Below, in pieces: positions 6,696 to 12,944 of a stretch of DNA of 14,186 bases (position 1 is the stretch's first letter; the number at the start of each line of letters is the position of its first letter). The stretch is from the NCBI GenBank assembly GCA_958443265.1, contig CAUCKA010000033.1:1-14186 (forward strand), in the 5' to 3' direction. A program made the position numbers and the translations under genes. Under the pieces are notes generated by a model. The model did no database searches. It worked only from the letters and a program-made list of their open reading frames with translations, and was not told the origin of the DNA. Source of the DNA: an uncultured Collinsella sp. (GTDB lineage Bacteria; Actinomycetota; Coriobacteriia; Coriobacteriales; Coriobacteriaceae).

Positions 6696-9509
6696 GTGGC
6701 TGAGAACCTAAGCAACCAGTCTGTACCCGAAGCCGCGGCGCGCGTCGCTGCCGTGGTCAACCGCCTCGTTAACCGAATCGGCTCGAATGCCGAGTCCAGG
6801 GAGCGTCTCGCCGAGATCGAGATCCCCGAGGAGCTGCGCGACAATCTGGCGCTGTTCCTGCGCCTGGAGCGCCGTGTGCTTAGCGAGTATGATCCCGAGA
6901 TCGCGGACCTGTTCGACAAGATTTTGACAGCCGAGATTGTGGCCAATGCCGGCAACCCCGGCACCCGTGCTGCCGACGAGTCCGTCGACGAGCAGGGCGT
7001 GCCCACTGCCGACGAGCCCACCGCCGTGGCGTTTCGCGAGGTCGTTGATCTGATCGACAGTCTGCCGCTCGATAAGCAGCAGGTTATCGTCCGCGCCTTT
7101 ACGAGCTTCTTCCATCTGGCAAACCTGTCGGAGGAGAACTACCGCGTGGCGCAGCTGCGCGAGCGCGAGGCCGGCGCATCGACCGATACCGAGGTCGATC
7201 CCGCCAACGAACTCACCGTCGCCTATCACCAGTTGGTAAACGAGATGGGTGTCGAGGGCGCCAATGAGCTGCTCGACAAGCTGGAGTTCCACCCTGTCTT
7301 TACCGCACATCCCACCGAGGCCCGTCGTAAGGCCGTCGAGGGCAAGATTCGCCGTATTTCCAACCTGCTGGAGGAGCGCCCGCGCCTGGGCGGCTCCGAC
7401 CTGGTGGAGAACGAGCGCCATATGCTGCAGGAAATCGACGCCCTGGTACGCACGAGCCCCATCGCGTTGAAGAAGCCCACGCCGGTCGAGGAAGCCGATA
7501 CCATCATCGACATCTTCGATAACACGCTGTTCGACGTCATCCCCGTTATCTATCGTCGTTTTGACGACTGGGTGCTGGGCGACAAGGCCGGTACCGTGCC
7601 GCCGCTGTGCCCGGCGTTCTTCCATCCCGGCAGCTGGATCGGGTCCGACCGCGACGGCAACCCCAACGTCACCGCCAAGGTGAGCCGCGAGGTCGCCGCC
7701 AAGTACTTCACTCACATGGTGCTCAAGCTCGAGGACAAGTGCCGCCGCATCGGCCGCAACCTGACGCTCGAGGCCACCTACAGCAAGCCGTCTGCCGAGC
7801 TCATCAACCTGTGGAACCATCAGGTCGAGATGAGCACCCAGTACACGGCCCGCGCCGAGCTGATCTCCGAGCACGAGCCGCATCGCGCCGTCATGCTCGT
7901 CATGGCAGACCGTCTGAACGCCACCGTTCGTCGCATCACCGACACCATGTATCACAGCGCAGACGAGTTCCTGGATGACCTGCGTGTCGTTCAGCGCTCC
8001 CTGGCCGCCTGCGGTGCCGTTCGTGCTGCCTACGGCCCGGTCCAGACCATCATCTGGCAGGTCGAGTCCTTCGGCTTCCATATGGTCGAGATGGAGTTCC
8101 GTCAGCACTCCGTGGTGCACGCCCGCGCCCTCAAGGATATCCACGAGAACGGTATCCACGGCGATCTGCAGCCCATGACGCGCGAGGTCATCGATACCTT
8201 CCGTGCCATCGGCTCCATCCAAAAGCGCTACGGCAAGAAGATGGCCCACCGCTACATCATCTCGTTTACCAAGAGCGCCCAGCATGTGGCCGACGTCTTT
8301 GAGCTTGCCCACCTGTCCTTTGCGCACGAGGAGGATGTCCCCGAGCTCGACGTGATCCCGCTGTTCGAGCAGCTCGAGGACCTCGAGGGCTGCGTCGACG
8401 TGCTCGACCAGATGCTTACGCTGCCCGTGGTGCAAAATCGCCTTGCCCAGACCGACCGCCGCATGGAGGTCATGCTGGGCTATTCCGACTCCTCCAAGGA
8501 CGCCGGTCCTACCACGGCCATGCTCGCGCTGCACTCCGCGCAGGAGCGCATTGCCAAGTGGGCCGAGAAAAACGATATCGACTTGGTGCTCATGCACGGT
8601 CGCGGCGGTGCCGTGGGCCGTGGTGGCGGCCCGGCCAACAAGGCCGTGCTGGCGCAGCCCAAGGGTTCGGTCAACTGCTTCTTTAAGCTCACCGAGCAGG
8701 GCGAGGTCATTTTTGCCCGTTACGGTAACCGCACGCTGGCTCAGCGCCATGTTGAGTCCGTTGCAGCCGCAACGCTTTTGCAGTCGGCCCCGAGTGTCGA
8801 GAAGACTAACACCGAGACCACGCAGAAGTTCTGGGATATGGCCGAGAAGCTTAACGCCGCAAGCCATGAGCGCTATCTGGACCTGCTGAACACCGAGGAC
8901 TTTACACCGTGGTTCTCGACCGTGACGCCGCTGACCGAGGTCGGTCTGCTGCCGATCGGGTCGCGCCCGGCCAAGCGCGGTCTGGGTGCCAAGTCGCTCG
9001 ACGACCTGCGTACCATTCCGTGGATCTTTAGCTGGAGCCAGGCACGCATCAATCTGGCCGCTTGGTACGGCCTGGGCACCGCCTGCGAGCAGCTGGGCGA
9101 TCTTGACCAGCTCAAGGCTGCCTACCAGGAGTGGCCGTTCTTCCGCACCTTTATCGACAACATCGAGATGTCGATCGCCAAGACCGACCAGCGCATTGCC
9201 AAGATGTATCTGCACCTGGGCGATCGCCAGGATCTGTCCGAGAAGGTCTTCACCGAGATGCAGCTCACCCGTAAGTGGGTCCTTGCCATCGTCGGTGACG
9301 AGTGGCCGTTACAGCGCCGCCGCGTGCTTGGCTGCGCTGTCCGCGTGCGCAACCCCTATGTCGACGCCCTGTCCATCGCACAGGTCCGCGCCCTTCGCGA
9401 GGTGCGTATGAACCAGGACGAGATGGCCGAGGAGAAGAAGGCCGAGTACATGAGCCTGATTCTTTCGACTGTGACCGGCGTCTCGGCAGGATTGCAAAAC
9501 ACGGGGTAA
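6696..9509 (+). CDS. ppc: Phosphoenolpyruvate carboxylase
   Basis: The protein has 937 residues, normal for bacterial PEPC. It adds bicarbonate to phosphoenolpyruvate to give oxaloacetate, refilling the C4 acid pool and, in anaerobic fermenters, feeding a reductive succinate branch. Diagnostic motifs: FTAHPTEARRK (from 202, catalytic His205), GSDRDGNP (316-323), GYSDSSKDAG (595-604), MHGRGGAVGRGGGP (around His634), QGEVIFARYGN, FSWSQARINLAAWYGLGTA, and the invariant C-terminal tail QNTG. GTG 6696 was preferred because GGGAGG ends four bases upstream. The alternative ATG 6684 would add four residues, but its SD (AAGGAGG) is only one base away; the choice is not certain. It is monocistronic, with a perfect -10 and a palindromic site pair upstream. 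Confidence 0.97.
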   Translation: MAENLSNQSVPEAAARVAAVVNRLVNRIGSNAESRERLAEIEIPEELRDNLALFLRLERRVLSEYDPEIADLFDKILTAEIVANAGNPGTRAADESVDEQGVPTADEPTAVAFREVVDLIDSLPLDKQQVIVRAFTSFFHLANLSEENYRVAQLREREAGASTDTEVDPANELTVAYHQLVNEMGVEGANELLDKLEFHPVFTAHPTEARRKAVEGKIRRISNLLEERPRLGGSDLVENERHMLQEIDALVRTSPIALKKPTPVEEADTIIDIFDNTLFDVIPVIYRRFDDWVLGDKAGTVPPLCPAFFHPGSWIGSDRDGNPNVTAKVSREVAAKYFTHMVLKLEDKCRRIGRNLTLEATYSKPSAELINLWNHQVEMSTQYTARAELISEHEPHRAVMLVMADRLNATVRRITDTMYHSADEFLDDLRVVQRSLAACGAVRAAYGPVQTIIWQVESFGFHMVEMEFRQHSVVHARALKDIHENGIHGDLQPMTREVIDTFRAIGSIQKRYGKKMAHRYIISFTKSAQHVADVFELAHLSFAHEEDVPELDVIPLFEQLEDLEGCVDVLDQMLTLPVVQNRLAQTDRRMEVMLGYSDSSKDAGPTTAMLALHSAQERIAKWAEKNDIDLVLMHGRGGAVGRGGGPANKAVLAQPKGSVNCFFKLTEQGEVIFARYGNRTLAQRHVESVAAATLLQSAPSVEKTNTETTQKFWDMAEKLNAASHERYLDLLNTEDFTPWFSTVTPLTEVGLLPIGSRPAKRGLGAKSLDDLRTIPWIFSWSQARINLAAWYGLGTACEQLGDLDQLKAAYQEWPFFRTFIDNIEMSIAKTDQRIAKMYLHLGDRQDLSEKVFTEMQLTRKWVLAIVGDEWPLQRRRVLGCAVRVRNPYVDALSIAQVRALREVRMNQDEMAEEKKAEYMSLILSTVTGVSAGLQNTG

Positions 9510-9530
9510 TCGATAGCCCTGTAGTCGTCC

Positions 9531-9657
9531 GGGCCCGCCATCAGTTTACTTTTAGGCACGTCCTCGGACATGCAAGAAGCCCTCGCTGCGCACTTCGTGC
9601 GGCGAGGGCTTCTTGCGTCCTGCGGAGTGTGCCTAAAAGTAAACTGATGGCGGGCCC
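9531..9657. repeat. Structured palindromic element, copy 1 (127 bp)
   Basis: The outer arms 9531-9559 and 9629-9657 are perfect 29-base complements (beginning GGGCCCGCCATC). Inside, an 11-base segment GTCCTCGGACA leads to a perfect 15-bp inner stem (9572-9586 with 9602-9616), capped by CGCAC-TTC-GTGCG, and the right internal loop reads GTCCTGCGGAGT. Copy 2 at 12121-12247 has the same total length, arm length and loops. No T-tract follows. It starts 22 bases after ppc stops. It could be a dispersed DNA element, a bidirectional transcription barrier or a structured RNA; the sequence does not decide between these. Confidence 0.9.
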
Positions 9658-9666
9658 TGCGATGTC

Positions 9667-9847
9667 CGGTCTTCGGCGGATTACTGCTGAGGAAAAGATA
9701 GCGCGCTTCGCGCACTCTGATGGGGCTTCGTGCTGCGGAATGCATTCGGAGGGAAACCCATCGGGTCCCTTCGTCCTCGGTCTTCGGGGATTAAAGCTGA
9801 TGAAAATAAAGTGCGCTACGCGCGTTTTGGATGGGGTTTATCTCGGT
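9667..9847 (+). repeat. Diverged direct repeat, period 111 bp, upstream of larA
   Basis: Unit A starts at 9667 and unit B at 9778, both with CGGTCTTCGG. They stay alignable for about 65 bases at roughly 75-80% identity (GGATTA..GCTGA..GAAAA..GCGC..CGCGC..GATGGGG). Each unit contains a small hairpin (GCGCG-CTT-CGCGC in A, GTGCG-CTA-CGCGC in B) that keeps pairing despite base changes. Between them lie the palindrome GAATGCATTC and a GGG..CCC hairpin. No convincing reading frame is present. It may be a duplicated leader RNA domain or a decayed duplication. Confidence 0.6.
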
Positions 9848-9881
9848 GGCGCATTTGGCGCTTCTCGCCTTATGACTGTTG

Positions 9882-9918
9882 CGGCCGCGGTCCCGTTTGG
9901 GATCGCGGCCGTTTTGTT
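9882..9918 (+). terminator. Strong intrinsic terminator-like hairpin in the ppc-larA gap
   Basis: A 13-bp stem (9882-9894 with 9899-9911, one G-T wobble, loop GTTT) is followed by TTTTGTTG. It lies 373 bases after ppc and 120 bases before larA. It either ends a transcript covering the structured region 9531-9881 or acts as an attenuator for larA. Confidence 0.75.
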
Positions 9919-10016
9919 GTGGGTCAAATATGAACGTTGTGTTAACGACTCGGTGGACGGTGGTGTTTTTCGGTGAGCGGCGTATCCTTCCAACGGTTTA
10001 TCTAGTGTGTCAGTTG
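9919..10016 (+). other. larA upstream region with no clear promoter
   Basis: This stretch between the terminator-like hairpin and the larA SD should contain the larA promoter if the hairpin acts as a full stop. I see no convincing -35/-10 pair; the nearest -10-like strings are TATCCT (9983) and TTATCT (near 9999). A short inverted repeat CGTT-GTGTT-AACG is present near 9933-9945. Confidence 0.4.
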
Positions 10017-10028
10017 AAAGGAAGAGGG
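10017..10028 (+). promoter_or_regulatory. larA: larA ribosome-binding site that sets a TTG start
   Basis: AAAGGAAGAGGG lies nine bases before TTG 10038. No ATG or GTG in this frame is placed correctly, and numbering the protein from this TTG puts every known LarA active-site residue at its published position. Confidence 0.75.
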
Positions 10029-10037
10029 CGCTCGTCA

Positions 10038-11315
10038 TTGTTTGAATGTGAACTACCGTTTGACCATAAGACGTTGCATCTAGAGCTCGAGGATAAGAAC
10101 TTCGCGGGTGTGATGGAAGGCCATCAAAACGAGTTTAAGACTACAAAATCGCAGGAAGAGCTGGTAGAGGAGTCGCTTGCCAACCCTTATGGCTCACCTT
10201 CGCTCGAGGAGCTTTGTGCTGGCAAGAAGGATATCGTCATCATTAGCTCCGACCATACGCGCCCCGTTCCCTCGCGTGTGACGATGCCTATTCTGCTGCA
10301 TCACATCCACTCCGCTGCGCCTGAGGCACGCGTTCGCATTCTGGTTGCTACGGGTATGCATCGTCCGTCGACGCACGAGGAGCTCGTCAACAAGTACGGC
10401 GAGGAGATCGTTGCCAACGAGGAAATCGTTATGCACGTCGCGACTGACGACAGCATGATGAAAAAGATCGGCACCCTGCCTTCTGGCGGCGAGTGCATCA
10501 TCAACAAGATTGCCGCCGATTGTGATCTGCTGCTTGCCGAGGGCTTTATTGAGCCGCACTTCTTTGCCGGTTTCTCTGGCAGCCGCAAGTCCGTGCTGCC
10601 CGGCATTGCCAGCTACAAGACCATCATGTACAACCACAACGGTCAGTTTGTGAACGATTCCCATTCGCGTGCCGGCAACCTGTGCCACAACCACGTGAAC
10701 GAGGATATGTTTGCCGCTGCCGAGATGGCTCACCTTGCCTTTGTGCTTAACGTGGTGCTCAACGGCAAGCACGAGGTCATCGGCTCCTTTGCCGGCGACA
10801 TCCACAAGGCGCACGAGGCCGGCTGCGAGTTCGTGAAGAGCCTTGCCGGCGTTGAGCCCGTCGAGTGCGAGATTGCCATCACCACCAACGGCGGCTACCC
10901 GCTCGACCAGAACATCTACCAGGCCGTGAAGGGCATGTGCGCTGCCGAGGCCACGCTTCCCGAGGGCGGCGTGATCATCGATGTCGCCGGTTGCGCCGAC
11001 GGTCACGGTGGCGAGGGCTTCTATCACAACATCGCCGACAACGATCCGGCGGAGTTTGAGCGCGCCTGCATCGACCGTCCTAAGGACGAGACCCTGCCCG
11101 ACCAGTGGACGAGTCAGATCTTTGCCCGCATCCTGGCGCATCACCCCGTGATCATGGTCACCGACCTGTGCGATCACCAGATGATCAAGGATATGCACAT
11201 GACGCCGGTCAACACCCTCGAGGAGGCGCTCAAGCTCGCCTTTGAGATGAAGGGTGCCGATGCCAAGGTTGCCGTCATTCCCGATGGCCTGGGCGTTGTC
11301 GTCGCGCAGCACTAG
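10038..11315 (+). CDS. larA: Nickel-dependent lactate racemase
   Basis: The protein has 425 residues and interconverts D- and L-lactate by hydride transfer to the nickel-pincer nucleotide cofactor. Counted from TTG 10038, the residues known in L. plantarum LarA fall at exactly the same numbers: Asp72 and Arg75 in SSDHTRP, His108 in ATGMHRP, His174 in IEPHFF, Lys184 (the cofactor-linked lysine) in FSGSRKS, His200 in YNHNG, and Gln295 and Lys298 in YQAVKG. Length also matches the 424 of that enzyme. This supports both the product and the start codon. LarA-like racemases acting on other 2-hydroxy acids exist, so the substrate is inferred from the neighbouring larD-, larB- and larC-like genes. 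It heads a two-gene plus-strand unit with the larD-like gene 49 bases downstream, and sits convergent to larB-larC. Confidence 0.93.
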   Translation: MFECELPFDHKTLHLELEDKNFAGVMEGHQNEFKTTKSQEELVEESLANPYGSPSLEELCAGKKDIVIISSDHTRPVPSRVTMPILLHHIHSAAPEARVRILVATGMHRPSTHEELVNKYGEEIVANEEIVMHVATDDSMMKKIGTLPSGGECIINKIAADCDLLLAEGFIEPHFFAGFSGSRKSVLPGIASYKTIMYNHNGQFVNDSHSRAGNLCHNHVNEDMFAAAEMAHLAFVLNVVLNGKHEVIGSFAGDIHKAHEAGCEFVKSLAGVEPVECEIAITTNGGYPLDQNIYQAVKGMCAAEATLPEGGVIIDVAGCADGHGGEGFYHNIADNDPAEFERACIDRPKDETLPDQWTSQIFARILAHHPVIMVTDLCDHQMIKDMHMTPVNTLEEALKLAFEMKGADAKVAVIPDGLGVVVAQH

Positions 11316-11325
11316 TACGCGGCCT

Positions 11326-11343
11326 AAACGAATCGTTTATAAC
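11326..11343 (+). promoter_or_regulatory. Palindrome AAACGA-A-TCGTTT with overlapping TATAAC, before larD
   Basis: A 13-base inverted repeat with a one-base centre (11326-11338) lies in the 49-base larA-larD gap. TATAAC at 11338-11343 could be a -10, but no -35 is seen at the expected distance. It may be an operator or an internal promoter; the evidence is only the symmetry. Confidence 0.3.
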
Positions 11344-11364
11344 CGACAAGAAAGATAAGGTTTT

Positions 11365-12096
11365 ATGCTTACCAAACTCCTCTGTGAATTCGGCGCAACG
11401 GCCCTCATGATCATCTTTGGCGTGGGCGTGCACTGCGATACCGTGCTCAAGGGCACTAAGTATCAGGGCTCCGGCCATATGTTTGCCATCACCACCTGGT
11501 CTTTTGGCATCTCGGTCTGCCTGTTTGTCTTTGGCGGCGCCGCGTGCATGAACCCGGCTATGGTGCTTGCCCAGTGCATCGTAGGCCTGGTGCCGTGGAG
11601 CAGCTGCATCCCCTTCATGATTGCCGATATGCTCGGCGGCTTTGTGGGCGCCGTAATCGCTTGGCTTATGTATGCCGATGAGTTCAAGGCTTCCGAGGGC
11701 GTCGTCGACCCCATTGCCCAGCGCAACATCTTCTCGACCAACCCCACCACCGAGGGCACCAACTATGCCCGCAACTTCTTCTGCGAGGCTATCTGCACCT
11801 TCGTGTTCATCAGCGCCATCCTTGCTGCCGCTAGCCGCGCCGGCGAGAACGTTCTGATGCTCGCCATCTGCGTCGGCCTGATCGTTTGGGCCGTTGGCAT
11901 GGGCATGGGCGGCATCACCGGCTTCGCCATGAACTAGGCTCGTGACCTTGGTCCTCGCATGGCCTATCAGGTGCTGCCGATTAAGAACAAGGCTGACAAC
12001 AACTGGAAGTACGGTCTGCTTGTTCCTGGTATCGCGCCGTTTGTCGGTGCTATCGTGGCCGCGCTGTTTGTGCATGGTTTCTTGGGCATGTTCTAG
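11365..12096 (+). pseudogene. larD: larD-like lactic acid channel (MIP/aquaglyceroporin family), interrupted by an in-frame TAG
   Basis: Reading from ATG 11365 (SD AGATAAGG just upstream) gives an aquaporin fold: an N-terminal helix with CEFGATALMIIFGVGV, first NPA motif CMNPAM (63-65), then further helices including FFCEAICTFVFISAILAAA and ITGFAMN. At codon 191 (11935-11937) TAG replaces the proline of the second NPA motif, which would read N-P-A-R-D. The frame then continues with ARDLGPRMAYQVLP, a final membrane helix and a TAG at 12094-12096, 243 codons in all, close to LarD. No other stop or frameshift occurs. A 190-residue product would lack the second half-helix pore motif and the last helix, so it should not work unless the stop is read through. 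LarD carries lactic acid across the membrane; its place after larA supports the assignment over a glycerol channel. Confidence 0.75.
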
Positions 12097-12120
12097 TCCA
12101 AGACAATTGACATAACGCCC

Positions 12121-12247
12121 GGGTCCGGCATAGGTTATCTTTCCGCCGCGTCCTCGGACATGCAAGAAGCTCCCGCTGCGCACTTCGTGCGGCGGGAGCT
12201 TCTTGCGACCTGCGGAGTGCGGCGGAAAGATAACCTATGCCGGACCC
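12121..12247. repeat. Structured palindromic element, copy 2 (127 bp)
   Basis: Perfect 29-base outer arms (12121-12149 with 12219-12247, beginning GGGTCCGGCATA), the same GTCCTCGGACA segment, a perfect 15-bp inner stem (12162-12176 with 12192-12206) and the same CGCAC-TTC-GTGCG cap as copy 1, in the same orientation. The outer arms differ from copy 1 at 10 of 29 positions and the inner stem at two, all compensated. It lies between the convergent ends of the larD-like gene and tetR, where it could stop transcription from both sides, although no T-tract follows. Confidence 0.9.
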
Positions 12248-12309
12248 TGCGGGAATCCAGTTGCGTTCGAACAAGCAACCAACATATATATCTGAATTTG
12301 GATGTGGTG

Positions 12310-12395
12310 GGCACTTTGTTGTTAGGCGCTTTGAGGTGCGAGTGACACTTTGGGATGCGTGGCGCCTTGGGGTGGGGCGATGCTTTGGGATGAGC
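12310..12395. repeat. Degenerate tandem motif, about five units around CTTTGGGRTG
   Basis: Units GGCACTTTGTTGTT, GGCGCTTTGAGGTG, GACACTTTGGGATG, GGCGCCTTGGGGTG and GATGCTTTGGGATG follow each other every 15 to 19 bases, immediately downstream of tetR on its strand. The rest of the 306-base gap between the larD-like gene and tetR holds structured element 2 and a short AT-rich patch (ACATATATATCTG). No gene is seen. Confidence 0.5.
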
Positions 12396-12402
12396 TTCTT
12401 AC

Positions 12403-12942
12403 TTAGTTGAAGAGGGGCGCTATGGCTGAGAGGTAGTTTTTGGCTACGTTGGCTTTGTTGGCTTCGAAGTTGTGCCAGGCCCACCATTGGACCATTCCTA
12501 CGAAGCTTGAGGCTATGTGGTGTAGTAGGAAGCTTCGGTCCATGGTGGCGGCGGGGCCGTTTGGGTCGGTAGGGACGGTTTCGGCTGCTCGTGACATGAT
12601 GGTCTTGCGTAAGCAGTCGGCAAAGACGCGTGAGCCGGCGCCGGCTACGAGGGCGCGTACGCCCTGGCGGCGCTCCCAGAGGTTGTTGAGGATATGCTCG
12701 ACCTGCACGAGTGGGTCGTCGAGGGGCGTACCGTCATCGTCGAGGGCATGGGTGCAGATATCGCACACGAGCTCAGCGAGTAGGTCATCTTTGCTCTTGA
12801 AGAGGCCGTAGAACGTGGCCCGACCCACATGGGCGCGAGCGATGATGTCACCGACGGTGATCTTGCCGTAGTCCTCTTCGCGCAGCAGCTCGGAGAACGC
12901 CGTAACGATGGCGGCGCGGCTTTTTGCCTTGCGGGCATCCAT
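12403..12942 (-). CDS. TetR/AcrR-family transcriptional regulator
   Basis: The protein has 179 residues. The N-terminal 60 form a TetR-type DNA-binding domain: AIVTAFSELLREEDYGKITV, then the helix-turn-helix IIARAHVGRATFYGLFKSKDDLL. The remaining, mostly helical part would bind an unknown ligand and dimerise; it ends in a Trp-rich stretch, FVGMVQWWAWHNF. ATG 12942 was chosen because the TetR domain begins there and because it follows the larC stop after two bases; no SD is visible, so it is probably translated by coupling to larC. A longer in-frame version has a non-homologous Arg-rich extension overlapping larC. Operon membership suggests control of the lar genes or a ligand linked to lactate or nickel, unlike the Crp/Fnr-type LarR of L. 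plantarum; this is inference. The 3' end is rich in TTG/GCT-type strings on the plus strand compared with its neighbours. Confidence 0.9.
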   Translation of the reverse strand: MDARKAKSRAAIVTAFSELLREEDYGKITVGDIIARAHVGRATFYGLFKSKDDLLAELVCDICTHALDDDGTPLDDPLVQVEHILNNLWERRQGVRALVAGAGSRVFADCLRKTIMSRAAETVPTDPNGPAATMDRSFLLHHIASSFVGMVQWWAWHNFEANKANVAKNYLSAIAPLFN

Positions 12943-12944
12943 GG

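Noticed and set aside
6708..9215. 835-codon minus-strand frame opposite ppc
   Set aside because: Antisense shadow of PEPC caused by codon bias; the translation has no domain logic.
9531..9657. Reading the 127-bp element as an intrinsic terminator or CRISPR repeat
   Set aside because: No T-run on either side, and there is no array of regularly spaced direct repeats; only two copies 2.6 kb apart.
9302..9976. Plus-strand frame covering the end of ppc and the structured gap
   Set aside because: It starts inside ppc in the wrong frame and runs through element 1; repeat-like residues in it only reflect the DNA repeat.
9879..10037. N-terminal extension of larA
   Set aside because: It would begin inside a terminator hairpin with no SD and would shift the active-site numbering by 53 residues.
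12050..12487. Minus-strand frame across the larD-tetR gap
   Set aside because: It runs through the palindrome of element 2 and overlaps tetR out of frame; no SD and no family features.
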